Positions 58,301 through 62,099 of a stretch of DNA of 62,099 nt are shown piece by piece. Below the pieces are notes generated by a model. The model ran no database searches and was not told the origin of the DNA. It saw nothing but the letters and a program-made list of their open reading frames with translations. Source of the DNA: Methanobrevibacter_A sp964431035 (GTDB taxonomy: Archaea; Methanobacteriota; Methanobacteria; Methanobacteriales; Methanobacteriaceae); the NCBI GenBank assembly GCA_964431035.1, contig CAYSIF010000006.1:1-62099 (forward strand), read 5' to 3'. The position numbers and the translations under genes were made by a program. The stretch's first letter is position 1. Each line of letters starts with the position of its first letter.

Positions 58301-59846
58301 TGCTACAGGAGTAATTGTAAATGAAAACCTCAAAGGAACAGTTAGACTAGTAAATGCAGTTGCCTCAAAAGGTAATTATAATAGTGCCTCAAAAGTTTGG
58401 AATATTTCAGATTTAGCAAGTGGTGATGTAGCAACATTATCCTTAACATTCGAAGTTCTTAAAGTCGAAACAATAGAAAATAGTGTTATAGTTAAAGCAA
58501 ATGAAAACGACACTAACACCACAAACAACAACGACACCTCAGAAAAAGTAAAAGTTAACACACTACCAACCCCAATTAAACTAGAAACACATGATATTAA
58601 TTATACTGAAGAAGAAACACTAACAGTAACACTACCAAAAGCAGCTACAGGATACGTGGACATCACAGTTGCAAACGAAACCTACACTAACCAACCAATA
58701 AAAGATGGTGTTGTTACATTAATAATACCTGATCTTGCAGGTGGAGACTATAATGTAACAGTTAAATATGCAGGAGACGGAACTTACAGTCAAGCAAGCA
58801 CCAAAGGAAACTTCACAGTATTCCCACTAACACCAACAGTAAACATCGAAGCAGTTGACATATTCTACGGAGAAATAGAAGTACTAAACGTAACAGTTAA
58901 CGCACCAGGAACAGTAAACATAACAGTAAACGGAAAAACAATCTCATACATCCCACTAAACAACAGCATAACAAGTACAGATGCACTTGAAGACCAACAA
59001 ATACTACAAACAACCAAAAACAAACTCACAAAAACACTCATGGTAGCACTAACATACAACGGAAAAACAACATGGAACCTAATTAACCTACCAGTAGGAA
59101 CATACCCAGTATTCGCAATATACAACGGAAACGAAAACTACACAACAGCAAACGCAACAGGAGAATTCGAAGTAAAACCACTACCATCATGGGTAAACGC
59201 AAAAGCAGATGACATATACGTAGGAGAAGATGCAATAATCAACCTCACAGTCACACCAAACGCAACAGGAAACATAACAGTAAACATCGAAGATAAAAAC
59301 TACACAGTAAACATAAACAATGGAAAAGCACAACTAATAATCCCAGGACTAAAAGCAGGAGAAAAAGAAGTCACAGTATTCTACAATGGAGACGAAATCT
59401 ACAGCACATCAGAAAACACAACAAACTTCACAGTTAAAAAAATCCAACCACCAATAACAATAGAATCACAAGACATATACGAAGGAGAAAACGAAACAAT
59501 AACAATAAGACTACCAACAGACGCAACAGGAAACGTAACAATAAAAGTAAACGGACAAACATACACAAAAGAACTAATAAATGGAGAAGCACAATTCACA
59601 ATCCCAGACTTAAATAAAGGAACCTATGACATTGAAGCAACATACGACGGTGACGACAAATACCTACCAACCAACGGCACAGACACATTCCACGTACTAA
59701 TAAAACCTCATCACAAACCAATAAAACCAAAACAAGAAACACACAACATAGGACTATCCCAATACCCAACAGGAAACCCACTACTAGTACTACTAATAGC
59801 ACTACTAACAATAGGAATAGGAACACAAATAAAAACAAAAAAATAA
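43305..59846 (+). CDS. Giant adhesin-like protein: beta-helix, 22 DUF11 repeats, Ig-like, TM anchor
   Basis: 5513 residues. Signal peptide: MNKKIFLIMICLLFIIFTTI..VSS. Residues ~60-2240 are a continuous right-handed beta-helix of short coils ('GGAIYI.G.N..I..S.F.....A..'), with a nested super-repeat of about 351 residues. Residues ~2250-2450 are Ig-like. Residues ~2453-5085 are 22 DUF11-type repeats of ~118 residues ('VNLTVIKTANVTGNVTVGDIVNFTITVINTGLSNATNV'). Residues ~5090-5440 are four Ig-like modules. The C-terminus has a His/Lys/Pro linker, a single hydrophobic helix (NPLLVLLIALLTIGIG) and a basic tail, so it is membrane anchored, unlike the four adhesins at the left. Predicted as a very long glycosylated stalk. 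The stop is followed at once by a truncated RibD-like fragment. Confidence 0.88.
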   Translation: MNKKIFLIMICLLFIIFTTISTVSSEEIVDDVNETVSHTHTSLSDVISEEGNDQTNHADISDGIKRDVAPGTFTELNALIQSASEGDTIVLDRDYAYYDSDIDYILGIQIHTNQLTINGNGHTINGSDKARIFAVGTLNNAHSPVENVNLYYINFVNARNTEINNTNPAYPGTKAKDSAFGAVEFYASGQIAYCNFFNNYAFCAGALAIMGYGDGLTIWGCNFTNNTGFGQGGGAIRLRTHVENLWVMNSWFENNYGGTYGGAIHSDSGVGNQHCTIYNCDFVNNRALNGAGGVFFETPNGTVRDSRFVNNSAPYGGGVYWNGYSGTVYNSNFTANNATTGGGIYCSGRSTTSITTSRFENNSAENGGGVYFDNSVGSSLYYCSFNNNTVSNDGGAVYCKGQFFRIEYSNFTKDSAANNGGSLYLDVGAYVNNCSFHQEHADVDGGSIYFYSKEGSVIPPGVDLGVFSSTFTNCSAGHDGGAGYVYSEYGTVKNTIFANCSAGHDGGAGYVYGGYGRLIDSELSGNLAYNDGGALYWAGDNGTMTNTTYNSNTALGDGGALHWSGNNGNLSNTNFTYNYALGYFENNKGNGGSISWLGSNGTVTNCNFAYSASKNFGGVIDVIGNNTHITESSFQRYEAKYGGALSVEGNNANITNTVFNYGNSNMDGAAILIVGNNTYIANSNLSYHHALRNGGSIYIEGDNTIITDSNLEYSYAEDSAGAIYVEGGHTLITNSNFTHNNASAASGGSVYISGSDTNITYSSFQYGTAKDGGAIYVEGSNTNILKSNFSYNGANPELLVNDTNGGSIYVAGDNTLISESNFIKTNAGDGGAIYVEGDNTNITNSNFGYLFATNDGGAIYIGGLNSLISNSTFQFANATRGGGVYVAGNNTNITESLFQFLTCKEGGAIYVNGSDTNILKSNFLRNGVNLVFDVGETKGGSIFIEGHDTLVSESNFTYMSAGDGGAIYITGDKTNITDSKFQFATVSNNGGLVYVGGMNTTISDSTFSFSNATNGGAIYVNGTDTNINANISYCFAKGGNGGGIYIEGDNNNITGTNFTVTNTIGGNGGAIYAGGDNLTISNCYSNISVAVRTGPGNIGNGGAVYISGEGVTITESRFERYNATDNGGGLYVEGNDVDILNSSFEYGEAKLGGGIYINGNNTYVENSNLTHNHANVDGGVIYINGNNATITDTNLQYSYAARSGGAVFINGANNTITKSNLTYNNASTGYGGSIYINGEKNNISLSSFEFSTSTKGGAIYINGSDANVGSSYFSQNGVNPAIGTSEDTAGGSIYIAGANATISEDYFRRSNAKNGAIIYIEGDNATISNSNLTESIATYNGGAIYIAGHDALINNSAFRFNNATTGGAIFVNGTNATITDSNFTRTIAVGGDGGAVYIGGDDVNIIDSNFNSTRTINGNGGSIYIGGDKANVSGSTFDLGVAVRTGSSGNTGNGGMIYIAGENATIESSNFTRSNASVSGGALYIQGNNSNIINSDFGYSEARYGGSIYINGTNTHLDDSTLRYSHSTQDGGVIYVNGNDALISNSSLDFSYAGGSGGTIYISGANATIVNSNLTHNNATRNGGSVYIEGDNTNITESLFQFGIAQNGGAIYINGTNATISQSTFLMNNVTTSWGQGGSVYVAGNDAHIDSSTFERSNAYQGGIVYINGNNTNISFSNFTKSYSYGEGGALYVNGVNASIGNSKFSLHNATYGGAVYINGENTEILNSEINESYASGFAGGIFLGGTNTKIYNSTFDDNYARQGGAIYNNGGTALVLYSNFTNNIANSSSLAKGGAIFWKGGSTNDLVLECNFDNNSVISINGDAYGGAIYWEHGDVPSTLSYIINTTFVNNTSERHGGAIDWYNADNGVIENCTFIENYATADGGALYTGDDNSNGENLTIRNSNFVNNSAGDHGGALSMQFYNSLIKDCNFTSNYARYAGSVYMQNKKANQTQYINCIFLDSYTTTYSGGAAIIYVPYVDFINCTFENCTTPGREGGAILFGAGADFSRIIDSNFTNCYNASLGGAISIIANNINITGSNFNHNNATQRGGSIYVGRGTNTTIDYSTFNNNTAYQGGAIFVSSRYNNITNSRFDENNAIYGGAIYVDGIYNSIINSTFNKNNATYGGSIHVVGTGHILDKLTVDNSTAVNGGGIFVADSDGLIISNSSIFGNLATLGAGIYYSLGYDNMVYNTRITNNNATKGSGIYVYYSDLSLEDVILLDNQAHAVEFVNESIVMGKDGKYYLVATFIGNDNLLNAIWNDNSNMVEFTNVTYWGVNGINVTNEVPSPSTSEVWQNITIERYDSSGTLIGTDVAITNGSGTINYEFADDGDTKATFKVLHLTDNYYTETSKDVSIKTTRVTIAIADINFGEDATVNVTLHDAEGNPLTGTVRVVINDSTQNFTINVINGEASVPGVSGIPAGIHNATVTFEGNTEYLGSTNSTTFIVRTSVDLSINKTVDKTNVNVSDIVEFTITVTNHGPSNATGVNVTDILDERLEYINSTASQGTYDKTTHLWTIGNITNGLTVTLTIRAKVLTNGTIPNFANVTSFENDTNTSNNNDSSDNITANPKVNLTIIKTANITNATVGDIVNYTITITNHGPSNATNVEIRDVLDNGLIFKDSNLTSTEPTTNTRVWVIGDLENGSSATIWFTAEIINNGTITNVALVNSTEDPTGNTSNETNITVTPKVNLTVIKTTNVTNASVGDFVNYTITVINHGPSNATNVEITDTLDNAFQFNETNGTYTRDNQIIKWTIPLIVNGTNATVWVSVKVLTNGTFTNFAVANSTEDPTGNKSNATNITVNPKVNLTVIKTANITGNVSVGDIVNYTITIINYGPSNATNVEIKDVLNETFKYKDASENSTYTEADNTIIWTIPLLVNSTNTTVWVSVEVTSNGTFSNFATANSTEDPTGNKSNATNITVNPKVNLTVIKTANVTTATVGDTATFTITVINNGPSNATNVEITDTLDEAFEYISSNITPTGPVGRTYTWKINNIENGTNATLTITVKLVKNGTFSNIAVANSTEDPTGNTSNTTNITVNPFVNLTVIKTANATNVSVGDVVNFTITIYNNGLSEATGVQIIDVLNPAFSFIGVSTTTTESFVLFNRTRAVWNVYSLPNGTNKTVWIAVRLVTNGTFGNFATVNSTEDPTGNTSNTTNITANPFVNLSITKGLDIASVSVGDIVNYTLTIYNTGLSNATNVEVTDELAEGLRFVESNIAPNRTDDRKYIWVLPVVENGTSVTIWLTVNVTVNGTFTNFATVNSSENTTPNESNEVNITVGPKVTLDVIKVSNVTGNVSVGDTVKFTITVINTGLSNATNVEIYDTLNPAFQWVEDSGATRDGQNIKWVVGHLENGTNHTVWVTVRVLTNGTFLNVALVNSSEIPGGNTSNTTNITAIPKVNLTISKTVDKANVTVGDTVRFTITVINYGPSNATNIEITDVLNETFEFVRSYNDVSPDTNSKITWLISSINVNRSAVVWVEVKVLNNGTFSNVAVTNCRENTTNLTSNETNVTVIPDVKLTLIKTVNVTNASVNDIVNFTITVYNTGLSNATNVNVTDLLPDGLVYVDSGSNITGVIGVNDTLANGTKVVNWTIPKLNNGTSVSLWVTVIVTTNGTFTNVAFTYADENTTNKTNETNITVIPVVDLVINKTVNKTLVNVSDIVEFTITVTNRGPSNATGVNVTDVLDSHLKYIGSTPSQGNYNPDTHIWTIDNITSGLSVNLSIRAEVISNGTIPNFAFVTSNENDTNTSNNNDSSNNITATPKVNLTIIKTANVTGNITVGDSVNYTITITNYGPSNATGVEIVDNLVDGLEFITANGTYTNNTQKITWNIGDLNNGTNATVWVTVKVINNGTFINVATVNSTEDPTGNTSNETNVTVTPNVNLTVIKTANVTGNVTVGDIVNFTITVINTGLSNATNVEIRDVLNDTFKFVDANGTHTVDGQIVNWTIPVVGNGSNVSVWVSVNVTANGTFSNVAVVNSTENPTGNTSNGTNITVTPNVNLTVIKTANVTGNVTVGDIVNFTITVINTGLSNATNVEIRDVLNDTFKFVDANGTHTVDGQIVNWTIPVVGNGSNVSVWVSVNVTANGTFSNVAVVNSTENPTGNTSNGTNITVTPNVNLTVIKTANVTGNVTVGDIVNFTITVINTGLSNATNVEITDVLNNAFEYVNANGTPNRTDQTIKWTIPLLANGTNASVWVTVKVINNGTYSNVAFANSTEDPKGNTSNQTNITATPNVNLTVIKVANVSNVKVDDLVNFTITVYNNGLSNATNVNITDVLPVELVYVSSGGIVTGTPGELPTGTKIVKWTIPLLANGTNASVWVTVNVTAIGTFTNVAFANSDENDTNKTNETNISAKPAVDLVINKTVNATRVNVSDTVEFTITVTNLGPSNATDVNVTDVLDSRLQYIDSTASQGKYNETTHLWTIGNITHGLTLNLTIRAKVISNGTIPNFAFVKSNETDTNTSNNNDSSDNITANPVVNLTVVKVSNVTGNVSVGDTVQFTITVTNLGPSNATNVQITDELNPHFGFVSANASGVNNSNTVTWNIGNLANGSSASVNVIVKVLGNGTFSNVAVANSTENPEGNKSNETNVTVTPNVNLTIIKTANVTGNVTVGDLVNFTITISNNGLSNATNVEITDKLDKAFELVSATEDKTLDADGKLVWTISKLNNGSSYSVWVTVRVVTNGTFSNVAVVNSSENPDGTKSNETNVTVTPNVNLTITKTSNVTEGQNVSVGDLIKFTITVKNNGPSNATDVKVTDVLSEAFDYDSGTTPYSVDGRTYVWKFDKLEVGEEKTIEVIVKAKLNGFYSNVAIVNSSESENKTSNETPVIILPAVNLSVIKTANVTRAALNDTVNFTIVVTNNGPSTAHNVTLIDLLPSGMEYLESGSNITGLTGTPSTTGGRTNVKWVIDELPNGAKALVWVTVKALESGTFTNVVTANSSENKTGTTNETEVNVSSLVDLSITKTVSKTSVYVGDKIVYTITVKNIGTVDATGVIVNENLKGTVRLVNAVASKGNYNSASKVWNISDLASGDVATLSLTFEVLKVETIENSVIVKANENDTNTTNNNDTSEKVKVNTLPTPIKLETHDINYTEEETLTVTLPKAATGYVDITVANETYTNQPIKDGVVTLIIPDLAGGDYNVTVKYAGDGTYSQASTKGNFTVFPLTPTVNIEAVDIFYGEIEVLNVTVNAPGTVNITVNGKTISYIPLNNSITSTDALEDQQILQTTKNKLTKTLMVALTYNGKTTWNLINLPVGTYPVFAIYNGNENYTTANATGEFEVKPLPSWVNAKADDIYVGEDAIINLTVTPNATGNITVNIEDKNYTVNINNGKAQLIIPGLKAGEKEVTVFYNGDEIYSTSENTTNFTVKKIQPPITIESQDIYEGENETITIRLPTDATGNVTIKVNGQTYTKELINGEAQFTIPDLNKGTYDIEATYDGDDKYLPTNGTDTFHVLIKPHHKPIKPKQETHNIGLSQYPTGNPLLVLLIALLTIGIGTQIKTKK
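46080..48700 (+). repeat. ~1.05-kb super-repeat inside the beta-helix
   Basis: Equivalent landmarks recur at constant distance: the NGVN coil at 46080 and 47130 and its counterpart NNVT at 48189 (1050 and 1059 bp), and the unusual VAVRTG...GNGG coil at 46569 and 47625 (1056 bp). Each unit holds about 14 helix coils. The copies are diverged, so the duplication is old relative to the 354-bp DUF11 copies. Confidence 0.7.
54967..55770 (+). repeat. Nearly identical 354-bp tandem copies (DUF11 repeats 13-15)
   Basis: Copies start at 54967, 55321 and 55675. The first two are identical except for a few bases near the start (AACTGGT versus CACAGGA), and the third matches for about 95 bp before diverging. 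This is a recent unit duplication; copy number is likely to vary between strains and is prone to assembly collapse. Confidence 0.85.
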
Positions 59847-59847
59847 A

Positions 59848-60171
59848 CACATAAAAAAACATTCAGAAATACTAGAAACAGAATCAAAAGATAACAGAGT
59901 AAAACATGAAAGAAGTATTTTAACACCTAACATTGGAATAAAAACACTAATGGTAGAAGGAGGATCAACACTAAACTTCACACTACTAGAAGAAGGACTA
60001 ATAGATGAAATAAGAATATGCATAGCACCAATGATAGCAGGAGGAAGCGAAGCAAAAACACTAGTTGTCAGTAAAGGAATACCATATATGAAAGATGCAA
60101 TACAACTAGATTTTAAAGACTCCTATTTCATAGAAGAAGACTCAATACCAGAATATTTAGTGAAAAAATAA
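59848..60171 (+). pseudogene. 5'-truncated RibD C-terminal / Rib7-like reductase fragment
   Basis: An open frame of ~107 codons with no start near its beginning. It ends 'GIKTLMVEGGSTLNFTLLEEGLIDEIRICIAPMIAGGSEAKTLV', the unmistakable C-terminal half of the riboflavin-pathway 2,5-diamino-6-ribosylaminopyrimidinone phosphate reductase (RibD C-terminal / archaeal Rib7). The N-terminal half with most of the NADPH site is missing, and the frame runs back into the giant adhesin stop. The first internal ATG (59950) would give only 73 residues. It is a remnant left when the adhesin's 3' end was placed here, or vice versa. A functional copy would be expected elsewhere. Confidence 0.75.
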
Positions 60172-60291
60172 ATAATATTATTTAAATTATTTGTTATTAG
60201 TTTTTTTTAATTTTTAAATGGAGTATTAAAATTAAAGATATAATAATATAAATTAATGTGGATAAATTTATTTAATAATCATTGTGATAGT

Positions 60292-60597
60292 ATGAATAAT
60301 AGAATTAAAATAGCTCAAGATTTTGCAAAAAAGATAATGAATGAACACATTAAACAAATTGTTTTATTTGGTTCTGTTGCTCGAGGAGAAGATAATGAAT
60401 ATTCTGATATTGATATTTTAATTCTTACTGATAATGAATAGCTAATCGAAGATGAAATAAGTGATGAAGTAATGGATATATTATTATATAAAGAAGAAAA
60501 TGTTTCAGCACATATTATGGATATAAATCATTATCAAAAAACAAAAAATTTCTCATTTTTAAAAAATGTTTATGCGGATGGGATAATCCTTGCATGA
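60292..60597 (+). pseudogene. MNT nucleotidyltransferase with in-frame TAG
   Basis: A 'minimal nucleotidyltransferase' frame starting MNNRIKIAQDFAKKIM, with the catalytic 'LFGSVARGEDNEYSDIDILIL'. A TAG at 60439-60441 interrupts it at codon 50; the same frame continues 'LIEDEISDEVMDILLYKEENVSAHIMD...VYADGIILA' to TGA at 60595. Full length would be ~101 residues, normal for the family. In intact MNT/HEPN modules this is the antitoxin (MntA) that AMPylates the HEPN toxin. GTGAT precedes the start. Confidence 0.75.
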
Positions 60598-60757
60598 AAT
60601 TGAACAATATATGAAACGGGCAAAAGAAAAATATATTGTTGGTAAAAACACCTTAAATATTGGATATTTTGGAGATTCTATATCTTCTTTTTATTATTCA
60701 ATGTTATTTGCAGCTAATGCATTATTGGTTATAAATTTTTTAATTTTAAATAATTAA
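60590..60757 (+). pseudogene. HEPN-domain fragment, partner of the MNT gene
   Basis: Overlaps the MNT 3' end by a few bases in another frame (TTG 60590 or ATG 60611). It reads 'EIEQYMKRAKEKYIVGKNTLNIGYFGDSISSFYYSMLFAANALLVI', the first two helices of a HEPN domain, then stops after ~55 residues instead of ~125. The C-terminal helix with the RNase motif (R-x4-6-H) is missing, so it cannot be an active HepT toxin. Confidence 0.65.
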
Positions 60758-60924
60758 AATTTATTTAATGCATTTTTTGTAATACGAATCGCACCTTTAC
60801 AATGAATACGAACTATTGGATGCTCATCATTTTCAGCATACCATTCTAATTTATTTAAATAAGGTTTAACATATTCTGGTTTTCTTTTACCCATTACTCT
60901 AAACATTTCAGGCGCTTCTATGTA
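60754..60924 (-). pseudogene. C-terminal fragment of a HEAT-repeat-like protein
   Basis: About 56 codons ending at 60754: 'APEMFRVMGKRKPEYVKPYLNKLEWYAENDEHPIVRIHCKGAIRITKNAL'. The helix-turn-helix pattern with 'HPIVRIHCKGAIR' resembles a HEAT/armadillo repeat end. A stop (TAA) lies just upstream at 60925-60927, so only the C-terminus remains. It abuts the HEPN fragment on the opposite strand, marking a deletion junction. The parent protein is not identified. Confidence 0.45.
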
Positions 60925-60927
60925 TTA

Positions 60928-61110
60928 TATTTCTAAAAACAATAAACACTGCTAGAAAGTTTAGGATTTTTTTTCTTCTTTTCTTATTTTGCTATTTGTT
61001 TTTCTTTATTTTTCATGTTTATTGTTTTTATATTTTTTGTATTTTAAATTTTATTATTTTTTATCTTTATTTTTCATGTTTGTTGTTTTTATATTTTGTT
61101 TTCTTTGTTT
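60928..61110. other. T-rich spacer with 33-bp direct repeats beside the IS element
   Basis: No gene. Two near-identical ~33-bp direct repeats (61004-61036 and 61065-61097, 61 bp apart) containing TTTATTTTTCATGTTT lie just beyond the 3' end of the transposase gene. They may belong to the insertion sequence end. No terminal inverted repeat can be assigned with only one end in view. Confidence 0.4.
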
Positions 61111-62099
61111 TTAGAATGCTCTGCGTTGGTTTTGTGGAAATTTGGCATCGTAGTCTTTTTTCTTTCGTGGATAATCTCTTTTTCGATCCTGTCTAAATTG
61201 CATCAGATTCTTTCTCGCGGTTTCTGTTATTCTTTTAGATGCTTTTAACCGTGTTTCATCATCTTCATCTAATAAATAAGGTAATTCTAGTTTTAGTAAT
61301 CCTACTAGAGTATTTATATTGACTTTGAAGAAATATTGGACTTTTTCAGGAGTTTTATTTTCTAAGGTTGGTGTGTTCTTTGTTTCTGTTAATTTGGGAT
61401 CTTGATTTGTGGTTATTTTTGTACTATTATTATTGTGTTCTTGTATTGTTTTTAGTTTTCCTTTATTTATTTTTTCGTTTTCTATGTGTTCTACAATGAT
61501 TTTTTCTGTTATTACCATGTTTAGTAGGAATATGTGGCTGTAGAAGTCTTGTTCGATGATTGTTCGGCTGTAGCCGGTGAAATTTTCTATTTCTAGTTTG
61601 ACTTTGAGTCTGTCGTATGTTGTTTCGATTCCCCATCTGCGGTTGTATATTTCTTTTAAGTCTTCGGTTGTGATTTTATTTAGTGGTAGGTTGGATATTA
61701 GTATTTCTTCTTCTCCTGTTTCTAGTTTTATCTTTGTAAATCTGATTTTGATGTTGTGGTATTTTTTGTATTTTTTTCTTAATTTTTGGTCAACATTGTT
61801 TAGTCGGTTATTTAGTTTAAAGTCTATTATTTCGTCATTGGTGGTCATTTGTTCTATTTCTTTTTCGTATTTGCCTTGTGGTAGGCGTATTACGAAGTGG
61901 GAGTGCATATTTATTATTGTTAGTATCATTTGTAGTGAGGGGTATGCTCTGTCTGCTGTTATTATGCTTTTTTCTACGGGGTAGTGTTTTTTGAATATGT
62001 TTAAGTGTTGCATTGCTAGTTTTATTTCGCTTGTGCTTTTGTTGTCTATTTTTGAGGTTAGTATGTATCCGTTATTGATGTCTGCTAGGCATGATGCTC
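61111..62099 (-). mobile_element. IS4-type transposase, 5' end outside the window
   Basis: The frame is open to the window edge, giving at least 329 residues (it begins '..SCLADINNGYILTSKIDN' at the boundary and continues through MQHLNIF). It contains 'ITADRAYPS' (catalytic Asp region) and the IS4 YREK signature Y-x2-R-x3-E-x6-K in 'YNRRWGIETTYDRLK'. The C-terminal ~100 residues are basic and polar. DDE transposases of this group move the element by cut-and-paste. Whether it is intact cannot be judged because the N-terminus and left end are missing. It borders a zone of gene fragments. Confidence 0.85.

Noticed and set aside
50348..58333. Many long open frames on the strand opposite the giant adhesin
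   Set aside because: They mirror the DUF11 period, have valine/threonine-rich low-complexity translations without start signals, and arise because the repetitive sense codons avoid antisense stops.
59950..60171. The 73-codon frame as a real small gene
   Set aside because: It is the inner part of a RibD C-terminal domain, with recognisable family sequence continuing upstream of the ATG and the rest of the domain missing.
60439..60441. TAG in the MNT frame as a pyrrolysine codon
   Set aside because: Pyrrolysine is known from Methanosarcinaceae, Methanomassiliicoccales and some bacteria, not Methanobacteriales, and it is not expected in this family; the HEPN partner is also broken, so decay is simpler.

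Overview
The window looks like a chromosomal segment of a very A+T-rich, host-associated methanogen of the order Methanobacteriales, most likely a Methanosphaera-type organism. That placement is an inference from four things: giant Asn/Thr-rich adhesin-like proteins with Ig-like, beta-helix and DUF11 modules; a methanogen-type fumarate reductase; the gene order asnB - GatC-like - ACT - homoserine dehydrogenase - phosphoglycerate-mutase-like homoserine kinase; and archaeal expression signals (TATA elements, GGTGAT-type Shine-Dalgarno sequences, poly-T terminators).

Layout. Positions 1-21021 form an adhesin island: three leftward genes (102-3509, 3564-6416, 7031-13564) and one rightward gene (14401-21021). 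All four carry a signal peptide, have no C-terminal membrane anchor, and end in two or three copies of the same ~95-residue module built around RLSSGA(N/S)K. Positions 21121-29000 hold a small PH-like protein, a structured intergenic region with palindromes, an MFS transporter, a two-gene fumarate reductase (the iron-sulfur subunit is short), an AIM24-like protein, TrmO, a NimA-like flavoprotein, and a GMC-type oxidoreductase that appears to start at ATA. Positions 29036-32010 are an ArsR/CadC-type regulator and a Zn/Cd P1B-ATPase with a repeat-expanded Cys/His/Asp N-terminus. A tRNA-Lys follows, then a leftward three-gene group (DUF1848, metallophosphoesterase, secreted protein).

Positions 34983-41712 are an aspartate-family amino-acid block: MetX fused to CBS domains, asparagine synthase, a GatC-like protein, an ACT regulator, homoserine dehydrogenase and a probable homoserine kinase, with a small membrane-anchored protein at the end. 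Together these route aspartate carbon to methionine, asparagine and threonine. Two small leftward genes (NTF2-like, secreted EF-hand) precede a giant gene (43305-59846, 5513 residues). Its product has a beta-helix stalk with a nested ~351-residue super-repeat, 22 DUF11 repeats, Ig-like domains and a C-terminal transmembrane anchor.

The right edge (59848-62099) is a scar zone: a 5'-truncated RibD/Rib7-like fragment directly abutting the giant adhesin, a decayed MNT/HEPN pair, a C-terminal fragment of a HEAT-like protein, and an IS4-type transposase running off the window. A recurring feature throughout is abrupt change of synonymous codon choice inside single genes (NNT/TTA-rich to NNC/CTA-rich), in housekeeping genes as well as adhesins.
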